NCBI GenBank assembly: GCA_027021325.1
Contig: JALUUN010000307.1
Coordinates: 1-10,767, forward strand
Reading direction: 5' to 3'
Origin: Planctomycetota bacterium
GTDB lineage: Bacteria; Planctomycetota; UBA1135
DNA length: 10,767 nucleotides
Under the pieces are notes generated by a model. The model was given only the letters and a program-made list of their open reading frames with translations, was not told the origin of the DNA and did no database searches. Position 1 is the first letter of the stretch; each line of letters begins with the position of its first letter. Positions 1-7,198 of the stretch are shown one piece after another. The position numbers and the translations under genes are program-made.

Positions 1-737
1 TAGAGCACGGGATCGCCCTGGCTGCGGAGCTGCACGCCCTGGTGTTCGCTGGGCAGGAAGCCCGTTCCCCAGAGACGGGAGAACAAGGCCTGGGCGTCCT
101 GGCGTCCGGTTCCCCGCGAGGTCATGACTACATAGGCCGGCAGATCGTCGTTCTCGCTGCCCAGGCCGTAGCTCAGCCAGGCGCCGAGGCTCGGCCGGCC
201 CGGTTGCTCGTGACCCGACTGGATGAAGGTCATGGCCGGGTCGTGGTTGATGGCGTTGGTGTGGACGCTGCGGACGATCGTGAGGTCGTCCACCATGGAC
301 GCCGTCCAGGGCAGGAGCTCGCTGACCCAGGCCCGGCACTCACCGTGCTGCTCGAAGCGGAACTTCGAGGGCGCCACGGGGAAGCGCGCCTGGCCCGAGG
401 TCATGGTGGTGATCCGCTGGCCCATGCGGATCGAGTCCGGCAGATCCTCGTCATAGCGCTCCTCCATCTTCGGCTTGTAGTCGAAGAGGTCCATCTGGCT
501 CGGCCCGCCGGACATGAAGAGGTAGATGATGCGCTTTGCCGTGGGCGGATGGTGCGGCAGGCCGTCCAGGCCGCCGCCGCACAGCGCGGAGGCGGCCGCC
601 TCGCGCGCCCCGAGGCGCGTGCCGAGGAGGCTCGCCAGGGCCATGCCGCCGAGGCGCAGGGCGGAGCCCTGGAGGAAGGCGCGGCGGGCAAGCCGCCGGC
701 GGACTTCGGCGAGGGGATCTTGAGAGGCGGCGCTCAC
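1..737 (-). CDS. DUF1501 family protein, Tat-exported (3' part beyond window)
   Basis: Reading the minus strand from a GTG at 737-735 gives 245 codons open to the left edge, so the C-terminal half is missing (the family is usually about 450-500 residues). Residues 17-39 look like a Tat signal: twin arginine in ARRAFLQGS followed by a small-residue hydrophobic stretch. Family motifs follow: IIYLFMSGGPSQMDLFDYKP (about 70-89), HTNAINHDPAMTFIQSGH (about 159-176) and the final GDPVL. DUF1501 belongs to the alkaline phosphatase/sulfatase-like clan, and its reaction is not known. In Planctomycetota it is typically encoded just after a DUF1549/DUF1553 cytochrome protein, as here. The start overlaps the upstream stop as GTGA, which suggests translational coupling; I see no clear Shine-Dalgarno site. 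Family assignment is firm; function is open. Confidence 0.94.
   Translation of the reverse strand, partial: MSAASQDPLAEVRRRLARRAFLQGSALRLGGMALASLLGTRLGAREAAASALCGGGLDGLPHHPPTAKRIIYLFMSGGPSQMDLFDYKPKMEERYDEDLPDSIRMGQRITTMTSGQARFPVAPSKFRFEQHGECRAWVSELLPWTASMVDDLTIVRSVHTNAINHDPAMTFIQSGHEQPGRPSLGAWLSYGLGSENDDLPAYVVMTSRGTGRQDAQALFSRLWGTGFLPSEHQGVQLRSQGDPVL
734..737 (-). other. GTGA stop/start overlap coupling two genes
   Basis: On the minus strand the last bases of the DUF1553 gene read CTG TGA, and the GTG of the DUF1501 gene begins one base before that TGA. A four-base overlap of this type usually means that the ribosome finishing the first gene re-initiates on the second. This also settles the start of the second gene, because the Tat motif follows 17 codons later. 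Confidence 0.75.
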
Positions 738-3700
738 AGGTTCAGGAACTCGTCGAGGTTCAGGAGCAGGTTGGCCGCCAGGGTCCAGGCCGCGAGTTCG
801 GCGGCGTCACCCTCAGGGGGCGGGGTGTCGCCGACTTCGAGGAGGGCCTGCGCTTCTTCCGGGTGATCCTGATACCAGGAGGTTTGCTCGTCCACCAGGG
901 CCAGGATCTCGTGGAGCTCGGCCGCCAGCGGGCGGCGGGCGGTGCAGGCACGGAAACCCCAGGCCGCCGCTCGGCCCGGATCGCCGCCTCCGGCCTCGAG
1001 CATGCGCACAGCCAGGTGCCGTGCGGCCTCGACGTACTGGACGTCGTTCAGGAGCAGCAGCGCCTGGAGTGGAGTGTTGGTTCGCGCCCGCCGCACCACG
1101 CAGTACTCCCGGTCCGGGGCGTCCAGGGTGGTCATCTGGGGCGGCGGAGCCGTGCGCTTCCAGAAGGTGTAGAGGCTGCGCCGGAAGAGGCCCTCGCCCT
1201 GGTCGGGTTCGAAGGCCGGTGAGGACTCGGCCGAGCCGTAGGCCACCGCCTTCCACAGGCCCGGCGGCTGATAGGGTTTGACGCTACGGCCGCCGACCTT
1301 CTCGACCAGGAGTCCGCTCACGGCCAGGGCGCTGTCGCGGATCACCTCGGCGTCGAGGCGGAAACGCGGACCGCGGGCCAGGAGCCTGTTGGCCGGGTCG
1401 AGACGCCGTTTCTCAGGACCGGCGGCGGCGTCCTGACGGAAGGCGGTGGTGCGGACCATGAGGCGGAGCAGGTGCTGGATGTCCCAGCCGCTCTCCACGA
1501 ACTCCACGGCCAGCCAGTCCAAGAGCTCCGGATGGGTCGGCCAGTCGCCCTGGGTCCCGAAGTTCTCCGAGGTCGCGACCAGGCCGGTGCCGAAGACCAT
1601 CTGCCACAGGCGGTTCACCTGGACTCGAGCGGTCAGGGGGTGATCCGGCTGCGTCATCCACATGGCCAGGCCCAGGCGGTTCGGCGGCGCGTCCACGGGT
1701 GGGGGGGGCAGCACCGCCGGCACCCCGGGCTGGACCTCCTCGCCCTTCTGGTCGTACTGGCCGCGCCGCAGGACGTAGGTCGGCCTGCGCGTGGCACGCT
1801 CCTCCATGACCATCGTGCCCGGAATCTCGGACTCGATCCGGCTCTGCTCATCCGCCACGGCCTGGATCTTCTCGAGAACGGCGGTGCCTTCTCGGCTGTG
1901 GTTGCGGAGGAACCAGTCGCGCAGGCGCTCGGCCTGACTGGCGGAACGCCGCTTGCGGTCGCCAGCGAGGATCTGCACGACATCCAGGGGGATCCCCTCC
2001 ACCTCCTCCTCGGTGCGGAAGAAGAAGGCGTAGGCGCCACCGTGGTTCACGATCTTGAAGAGCAGCCGGTGGCGCCCGGCGGGGATCTCGACCTCGACCC
2101 GGTCCTGGTCCGGGGCGACGCCCCGCGGCTCCTTGTGTTCGAAGACCGCCTCGCCGTCCAGCCACAGCCGGGCGGTGTCGTCGGTGCCGAGGTGCAGGAT
2201 CAGGCGGCGGTCCGTCGGCACCTCGAACTCGCGGTAGAGGTAGGTGGCTGCCTGGGTCCCGCTCAGCTTCTGGATGGCGCCGTCCCGGAACTCCGGCCGC
2301 CGGGTCCAGCGCCGCTCTTCCGCTCCGGCAGCGACGGCCGCCTCCAGATCCACAGCGCTGCCGGTCGCTGCCTCGGGGCCGAAGTCCGTGGCCAGGGCGG
2401 CGGCACCGCTCTCGGCGGGGAAGGGGCCGAGGGACCACCAGTCCTCCCACTGCACAGGCAGGGCCCGCGGGTCGCCGCCGGCTCCTCCGTCGCCCTGGGA
2501 GGCGAGGGCGCGGACCTCCTCGGGACCGAGTTCGCGGGCGTAGATCCGGACCTCGTCGATTTCCCCGGTGAAGCGCGCTCCGGGCGTCCGGCTGCCGATC
2601 TGGAGCGGTGCCTGGCTGCGGAGGCTGCCCCGCAGCGAGTCGTGGGTGACGGTGAGTTCCTGCGCCTCGCCGTCCACGTAGATGTGCAGGCCCCTGGCGC
2701 GGCCGGAGCCGTCGTAGGTGACCAGGAGGTGATGCCAGCGGTTCTGCTCCAGGACCGGCGGAGTGTTCACGCGGATGGCGTCGCCATCCCACGATGAGAT
2801 CAGGTGGGCGTAGACGCTGCCGCCGGCGAGGTACAGGTCCCAGCCGCGGTAGGCCCGGGACTCGTCCATGCGGGCGATGGGGGACATGCCGCGCTGCGTG
2901 TCCGGCGTTTTCACCCAGCAGCCGTAACTGAAGGGCTGGTCCTTCTCGAAGTCACCGAGGTCTCCGACTTCCAGGAAGGCCTGGCCGTCGAAGCGGGCCC
3001 CGGGGCCGCGGCTGCCGCGCACGAAGGAGACCAGCCCCTCCCGGGACTCGGCGGCCGCGCAGGTCCCGAAGGCCTCGGCCATGTCCAGGTTCAGGGGAAA
3101 CCAGGCCACCAGACCCTCGTCGAGGGCGTCGCGCGCGGCCTGGACCAGTTCGCGGGCGGCGGGCGGCCGCGCCGCCTTCCAGGCCTCCTCCCAGGCCAGG
3201 AGCTCGGGACCGACCTCGTCGGCGATGCGATTCAGCTCCCGCTCCAGGGCCCGTTTCTCCCGGGCGAGGCGCGCCAGGGCCTCCTCCTGTTCTGGCAGCG
3301 GCGCTTTCACGAAGGGCGGTGGCAGGAGGGCATTGCGGTCGTTGCCGGAGTCGGTGGTGTTGAAGAAGTAGGCGAAGAAACGGTAGTACTCCTTCTGACT
3401 GATCGGGTCGTACTTGTGGTCGTGGCACTGGGCGCAGGCCAGGGTCAGGCCCAGGAACACGGTGGCCGTCGTGTCCACCCGGTCCACGCAGTACTTGACG
3501 CGGTACTCCTCCTCGATCAGGCCGCCCTCGCCGGTCGTGACGTGGTTGCGGTTGAAACCGCTGGCGATCCTCTGCTCCAGGCTGGCGTCCGGAATCAGGT
3601 CGCCGGCGAGCTGCTCGGTCAGGAACTGGTCGAAGGGCTGGTTGCGCTGGAAAGCGGCGATGACTCCGTCACGCCAGCGCCAGAGCGAGCGTTCCGCGTC

Positions 3701-4447
3701 GATGTGCAGGCCGTGGGTGTCGGCGTAGCGGGCCGCATCCATCCAGTAGCGGGCCAGGTGCTCGCCGTAGCGGGGCGAGGCGAGGAGGCGTTCGACCTCG
3801 CGGTCCCAGGCCGCCTCCGAGGGGTCGGCCTCGAAGGCGTCCATCTCCTCGGGCGTCGGAGGGATCCCCGTCAGGACCAGGCTCAGGCGGCGCAGCTGCT
3901 CGCCCGGCGCCGCGTCGGGCTCGTAGGTCAGCCCCTCTCGCTCCAGGCGCTGCAGGAGAAAAGCGTCCACCGGGCTCCGCACCCGCGCGGCATCCCGGAC
4001 TTCGGGCAGGGGAGGACGCGCGGGCGGGCGGAAGGCCCAGTGCTCCTCCCAGGCGGCGCCCTCGTCGATCCAACGCCCGATGCGCTCGATCTGCTCGGGA
4101 CCGAGGTGCTTGCGGTGTTCTTCGGGCGGCATCCGCTCCTCGGGGTCCTCCGCCGAGATGCGGTACCAGAGTTCGCTTTTCTCGCGGTCGCCGGGGACGA
4201 CGATGGCGCCGCCGCCACGCAGTTCCCCGAAGATGCCTTCGGGAGTGTCCAATCTCAGACCGGCCTTGCGCGTCTCGGGATCCGGGCCGTGGCAGGTGAA
4301 GCAGGTGTCCGAGAGGATCGGCCGGATGTCCCGGTTGAAGTCCAGGGGCTCCTGGCCCTCCTGCTCGCGATGGACCAGTGCGGCGGAGAGGAGCCCCAGG
4401 GCCAGGGCCGGCAGGAGCAGACGGGGGAGCCGGGAAGGATCGGGCAT
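734..4447 (-). CDS. Planctomycete cytochrome-type protein PSCyt1-DUF1549-LamG-DUF1553
   Basis: 1237 residues with an N-terminal signal-like segment (about 7-25). A cytochrome c-like PSCyt1 domain (about 35-135) carries haem motif C49-F-T-C52-H53 and a possible axial Met105 in ERMPP. DUF1549/PSCyt2 (about 155-375) holds a second CxxCH (C338, C341, H342) in CAQCHDHKYDP. A charged helical linker (about 385-440) leads to a LamG/concanavalin-like domain (about 445-650) and a beta-rich domain (about 665-812, TDDTARLWLDGE) resembling PA14 or sugar-binding folds. DUF1553/PSD1 closes the protein (about 930-1235), with VQVNRLWQ, TTLDAPDRE, RARTNTPLQALLLLND and the terminal NLDEFLNL. Known: this family is expanded in Planctomycetota and paired with DUF1501; its role is unproven, with redox-linked extracellular polymer attack often suggested. 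ATG start at 4447; no good Shine-Dalgarno site. Heads the unit with DUF1501. Confidence 0.96.
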   Translation of the reverse strand: MPDPSRLPRLLLPALALGLLSAALVHREQEGQEPLDFNRDIRPILSDTCFTCHGPDPETRKAGLRLDTPEGIFGELRGGGAIVVPGDREKSELWYRISAEDPEERMPPEEHRKHLGPEQIERIGRWIDEGAAWEEHWAFRPPARPPLPEVRDAARVRSPVDAFLLQRLEREGLTYEPDAAPGEQLRRLSLVLTGIPPTPEEMDAFEADPSEAAWDREVERLLASPRYGEHLARYWMDAARYADTHGLHIDAERSLWRWRDGVIAAFQRNQPFDQFLTEQLAGDLIPDASLEQRIASGFNRNHVTTGEGGLIEEEYRVKYCVDRVDTTATVFLGLTLACAQCHDHKYDPISQKEYYRFFAYFFNTTDSGNDRNALLPPPFVKAPLPEQEEALARLAREKRALERELNRIADEVGPELLAWEEAWKAARPPAARELVQAARDALDEGLVAWFPLNLDMAEAFGTCAAAESREGLVSFVRGSRGPGARFDGQAFLEVGDLGDFEKDQPFSYGCWVKTPDTQRGMSPIARMDESRAYRGWDLYLAGGSVYAHLISSWDGDAIRVNTPPVLEQNRWHHLLVTYDGSGRARGLHIYVDGEAQELTVTHDSLRGSLRSQAPLQIGSRTPGARFTGEIDEVRIYARELGPEEVRALASQGDGGAGGDPRALPVQWEDWWSLGPFPAESGAAALATDFGPEAATGSAVDLEAAVAAGAEERRWTRRPEFRDGAIQKLSGTQAATYLYREFEVPTDRRLILHLGTDDTARLWLDGEAVFEHKEPRGVAPDQDRVEVEIPAGRHRLLFKIVNHGGAYAFFFRTEEEVEGIPLDVVQILAGDRKRRSASQAERLRDWFLRNHSREGTAVLEKIQAVADEQSRIESEIPGTMVMEERATRRPTYVLRRGQYDQKGEEVQPGVPAVLPPPPVDAPPNRLGLAMWMTQPDHPLTARVQVNRLWQMVFGTGLVATSENFGTQGDWPTHPELLDWLAVEFVESGWDIQHLLRLMVRTTAFRQDAAAGPEKRRLDPANRLLARGPRFRLDAEVIRDSALAVSGLLVEKVGGRSVKPYQPPGLWKAVAYGSAESSPAFEPDQGEGLFRRSLYTFWKRTAPPPQMTTLDAPDREYCVVRRARTNTPLQALLLLNDVQYVEAARHLAVRMLEAGGGDPGRAAAWGFRACTARRPLAAELHEILALVDEQTSWYQDHPEEAQALLEVGDTPPPEGDAAELAAWTLAANLLLNLDEFLNL
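2498..3115 (-). other. LamG (concanavalin-like) domain inside the DUF1553 protein
   Basis: This stretch encodes about residues 445-650. It starts LVAWFPLN and shows the usual LamG landmarks: ARFDGQAFLEVGD, PFSYGCWVKTPD, RWHHLLVTYDG, HIYVDGE, PLQIGSR and FTGEIDEVRIYAREL. LamG-type jelly rolls bind carbohydrate or protein ligands. The domain sits between DUF1549 and DUF1553, so it is an insert in the core architecture rather than a tail. The ligand is unknown. Confidence 0.85.
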
Positions 4448-4527
4448 GGGGGGCGCAGGCAGGCGGTCCGTGAGTCTGCATCCTAGCCCGGGAATCCTTC
4501 CTGGTTCCTGCGCATTTCGCTCCGGGA

Positions 4528-4539
4528 TTCACTCGTGAA
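4528..4539. promoter_or_regulatory. Short inverted repeat in divergent intergenic region
   Basis: The bases TTCAC-TC-GTGAA form a perfect inverted repeat with 5-base arms. It lies between the divergent starts at 4447 (minus) and 4613 (plus), a place where an operator could act on both genes. No convincing -35/-10 pair is visible beside it. A 12-base palindrome can arise by chance, so this is only a candidate. Confidence 0.2.
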
Positions 4540-4601
4540 GGAACAGGACGATGATCCTTCAGAACCAAGCGACGGCCTCGACAGCCCGGCTCTCCCAGGC
4601 C

Positions 4602-4605
4602 AGGA
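4602..4605 (+). promoter_or_regulatory. Ribosome binding site deciding the methyltransferase start
   Basis: AGGA ends 7 bases before the GTG at 4613. The upstream alternative GTG at 4535 has no comparable site. Together with the signal-peptide-like sequence that begins exactly at 4613, this favours the shorter protein. Confidence 0.5.
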
Positions 4606-4612
4606 TGGCAGC

Positions 4613-5341
4613 GTGCGACGCCTCGCTCTGCTCGGTTTCCTGCTGGCTGTCGCGGCCGCGGGCCAGGAGCCTGGAGCGCCCGCCGCCGGCGCGCTTCCGG
4701 TCCAGGAGCCGCCGCCGCGCACCGAGTACCAGGGCCGCCGCATCGCCCGCACCATGCACTGGAGCGGTGCACCCTGGTTGCTGCGGGCGACGCGCGAGAA
4801 CGAGGAGCAGACCTCCCTCCTGTACCGGGCGCTCGCCGTCCAGCCCGGCTGGACCGTGGCCGACGTCGGCTGTGGCGCCGGCTACCACGTCCCGGAACTG
4901 GCCCGCCGCGCCGGGCCGGGGGGCCGCGTCTTCGCCGTGGACATCCAGGAGGAGATGCTGGCCCGGATGCAGGAGCGCGTGGCCGAAGCCGGGCTGAGGA
5001 ATGTGGTCTCCGTCCGCAACCGCCCCTGGGACGCAGGTCTGCCCGAGGCTTCCTGCGATCTGATCCTCCTCGTGGACGTCTACCACGAGTTCTCCCATCC
5101 CGAGCGCATGCTTCGCTCCCTGCGCCGGGCTCTGGCCTCCGGCGGTGTCCTGGTCCTTGTGGAGTTCCGGGCCGAGGATCCCGAGGTACCCATCCAGGCC
5201 CTGCACAAGATGAGCGCCGAACAGTGCCGGCGGGAGCTCGAGGCCAACGGCTTCCGCCTGATCCGCGCCTTCGAGGGGCTCCCCTGGCAGCACTGCCTTT
5301 TCTTCAGCGCGGCTCCAGGACGATCCGGCGCAGGTTCATGA
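4613..5341 (+). CDS. Class I SAM-dependent methyltransferase with signal-peptide-like N-terminus
   Basis: 242 residues from the GTG at 4613; the frame is open upstream to another GTG at 4535 (268 residues). The shorter form begins MRRLALLGFLLAVAAAGQEP, a classic signal peptide (two Arg, hydrophobic core, small residues before the cut). The Rossmann methyltransferase fold follows: motif I VADVGCGAGYHV (D84-G90 for the core), the acidic ribose-binding residue D110 in FAVDIQ, and LLVDVYHEF (about 152-160) as the motif IV region. The family transfers a methyl group from S-adenosylmethionine; the substrate cannot be told. Export is odd because SAM is made in the cytoplasm, although similar signal-bearing methyltransferases are annotated in Planctomycetota. 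The gene is divergent from the DUF1553 gene and its end overlaps the fucosidase tail by 38 bases. Fold is sure; location is inference. Confidence 0.9.
   Translation: MRRLALLGFLLAVAAAGQEPGAPAAGALPVQEPPPRTEYQGRRIARTMHWSGAPWLLRATRENEEQTSLLYRALAVQPGWTVADVGCGAGYHVPELARRAGPGGRVFAVDIQEEMLARMQERVAEAGLRNVVSVRNRPWDAGLPEASCDLILLVDVYHEFSHPERMLRSLRRALASGGVLVLVEFRAEDPEVPIQALHKMSAEQCRRELEANGFRLIRAFEGLPWQHCLFFSAAPGRSGAGS
5304..5341. other. Convergent 3' coding overlap (38 bases)
   Basis: The last 38 bases of the plus-strand methyltransferase (stop TGA at 5339-5341) are also the last 38 bases of the minus-strand fucosidase (stop TCA complement at 5304-5306). Both frames end cleanly. There is no room for a separate terminator between them, so the two transcripts must run into each other. 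Confidence 0.85.
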
Positions 5342-7145
5342 GGGCGTCGGCGGGGATCTCCAGGGCACGGACCATGACCTCCAGCTCGGCTCCCGCCAGC
5401 GCCGGCGGGAGCTCCAGATCGAAGGGCCCGAGCCAGGCGTAGTCCCGCCAGGATCCCGTGGCCGGCTCGACCGGCAGGTCCAGGGCCAGGGCGCCCCCGG
5501 CGGTGCGGAGCTCCACGGCGAGGCGCCCGCCCTCCTGGCCGGGGGCGCAGGCGTACTCGATGCGCAGGCGCCAGGTGCTGTGTTCCGGCAGGCGCACGGG
5601 CGCCCACTTCGCCCGGTCCTCGAGGCTCGTCCAATAGCCGAGATTGAGGACCGGACGGCCGCCAGGGCCGGACATGCTCTCCGTGCGCAGGGAAGGGCCC
5701 TCGATCCCGGCGGCGGCCGCAGGGAGCTCCAGAACTCCGTCCTCGCCGGGACCGAACCACTCCTCGACCCGCGGCGCACCATCCAGGTCCAGGGCCAGGA
5801 CGCTCACATGCTCGCCGGGGAGGCGGCAGCTCAGGTCCAGGATCCAGTCTCCGTTTTCCTCCCGTACGGCGGCGACGGGCGGGCCCTCGGGATCGTGGAG
5901 AAGACGGGCCTCCTCGATGTCGTTGAGGAGACCGCGCAGGCGCAACCGGCCGTCCTCGGGCCAGTCGTAGACATGGAGATAGAGATGGTCGCCGCGGACC
6001 GTGGAGCGGCCCCAAGAGAGTCGCCGGAAGGGGCCGGCTTCGGTGCCGTAGATCGCCACGCCGTTCTTCTCCAGCCAGCGGCCGATGGCGAAGAGGCGAT
6101 CCTGCAGGATCAGCGGGATCCGCCCGTCCGCCGTCGGGCCGATGTCCAGGAGGAGGTTGCCGCCCTGGCTGACGAGATCCACGAGGAGCCGGACGCACTC
6201 CGTGCGGCTCATGTAGAGGTCGTAGCCCTCGGCCCGGTTCCAGGCGAAGGAATGGCCGATGCCGCGGCACTCCTCGAAGGGGCGGTCGCGGCGCATGCCC
6301 CGGGCGCCGCCCAGGTGGCCGTACTCGGTGGTCGAGAAGTCGCCGACGCTGCCGCGCAGGGACCGCCCCCAGCGGTCGTTGACCACGATCTCCTCCCGGT
6401 TCGGGGCGTTCTCGTAAATCCACGCCAGGATCTCGGGGCTGCGCCAGAAAGAGTCGGGGTGGTTCCACTCGCCGTCGGGCCAGAAGACGTCCGGCCGGTA
6501 GCGCAGGATCAGGTCCTGGATCTGGGGGATCATGTACTCGGCTACGTAGCGATCGGGGTCCTCTTCGAAGAGCGGATTGTGCCACTCCATGAAGGAGTAG
6601 TAGAGACCCATCCGCAGGCCGGCGGCGCGTACCGCTTCGGTCAGCTCGCCCACGAGATCCCGCCGCGGGCCGGTCTCTGCCGCGGTCCAGGGGTAGCCGC
6701 GGACGGCGCTGGCGCGGGTGTCCGGCCAGAGGCAGAAGCCGTCGTGGTGCTTGGAGGTCAGGACCACATAGCGGGCGCCGCTGCGGCGGAGGATCCGGGC
6801 CCATTCCTCGGGGTCGAAGAGCTCTGCCCGGAACCTCGATGCGAAATCCCGGTACTCGAAGCCGGGGCCGTAGTTCGCCTCGTGGAAGCGCCGGACCAGG
6901 CCGCCGTGGGAGTTCGTGTCCAGCCAGTACTGGTACCACTCGGAGTAGGTACTCGTGTCGGAGAAGGCGGGCACCGAGTACACGCCCCAGTGGATGAAGA
7001 TCCCGAACTTCGCCTCCGGGAACCATTCGGGGACCGGACGTTTCGAGAGCGAGTCCCACTCGGGCTCGTAGTCCTGGGCGGTCAGGGGGGCGGCAGCGAG
7101 GAGCACCGCCAGCGCGGCGAGGGGCGGGCGGAGAGGCAGGCGCAC
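5304..7145 (-). CDS. Secreted alpha-L-fucosidase, glycoside hydrolase family 29
   Basis: 613 residues. A signal peptide (about 1-23, MRLPLRPPLAALAVLLAAAPLTA) is followed by a GH29 (beta/alpha)8 barrel (about 28-370): WFPEAKFGIFIHWG (about 41-54), SKHHDGF (131-137), FWPDGEWNHPDSFW (221-234) and VVNDRWG (254-260). D224 in WPDGEW matches the catalytic nucleophile of the WSDGEW motif in human-type (GH29-A) enzymes. SQGGNLLLDIGPTADG and the following Leu/Arg-rich helix are also typical. After a beta-rich linker, about 490-613 forms a further beta-sandwich-like, possibly carbohydrate-binding region. The enzyme retains configuration and releases terminal alpha-L-fucose from glycans outside the cytoplasm. 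Start is GTG; an in-frame TAG four codons upstream (7155-7157) leaves little alternative. It is 53 bases downstream of an FG-GAP gene. EC 3.2.1.51 is likely; linkage preference is unknown. Confidence 0.96.
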   Translation of the reverse strand: MRLPLRPPLAALAVLLAAAPLTAQDYEPEWDSLSKRPVPEWFPEAKFGIFIHWGVYSVPAFSDTSTYSEWYQYWLDTNSHGGLVRRFHEANYGPGFEYRDFASRFRAELFDPEEWARILRRSGARYVVLTSKHHDGFCLWPDTRASAVRGYPWTAAETGPRRDLVGELTEAVRAAGLRMGLYYSFMEWHNPLFEEDPDRYVAEYMIPQIQDLILRYRPDVFWPDGEWNHPDSFWRSPEILAWIYENAPNREEIVVNDRWGRSLRGSVGDFSTTEYGHLGGARGMRRDRPFEECRGIGHSFAWNRAEGYDLYMSRTECVRLLVDLVSQGGNLLLDIGPTADGRIPLILQDRLFAIGRWLEKNGVAIYGTEAGPFRRLSWGRSTVRGDHLYLHVYDWPEDGRLRLRGLLNDIEEARLLHDPEGPPVAAVREENGDWILDLSCRLPGEHVSVLALDLDGAPRVEEWFGPGEDGVLELPAAAAGIEGPSLRTESMSGPGGRPVLNLGYWTSLEDRAKWAPVRLPEHSTWRLRIEYACAPGQEGGRLAVELRTAGGALALDLPVEPATGSWRDYAWLGPFDLELPPALAGAELEVMVRALEIPADALMNLRRIVLEPR

Positions 7146-7198
7146 GCCCCGAGCCTAGGCGGAGAAGGAAGCCGCCGCCAGGCGTGGCGTGACGGCCC

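Noticed and set aside
1472..4486. Long plus-strand frames (441 and 560 codons) opposite the DUF1553 gene
   Set aside because: The minus-strand reading has a signal segment, two haem motifs and clear DUF1549, LamG and DUF1553 motifs. The plus-strand frames have none and are antisense shadows.
4448..4535. TAGGAT near 4480 as a -10 box for the DUF1553 gene
   Set aside because: No matching -35 hexamer is found at 16-18 bases, so there is no real promoter support.
4535..4612. Upstream GTG start adding 26 residues to the methyltransferase
   Set aside because: It has no Shine-Dalgarno site, and its acidic, Pro/Ser-rich extension would bury a good signal peptide. It cannot be fully excluded.
7176..7189. 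Hairpin CGCCA-CGCC-TGGCG (minus strand) between propeller copy A and the fucosidase
   Set aside because: The stem is only five pairs and no T-run follows. Such hairpins are common in DNA of this composition, so I do not call a terminator.
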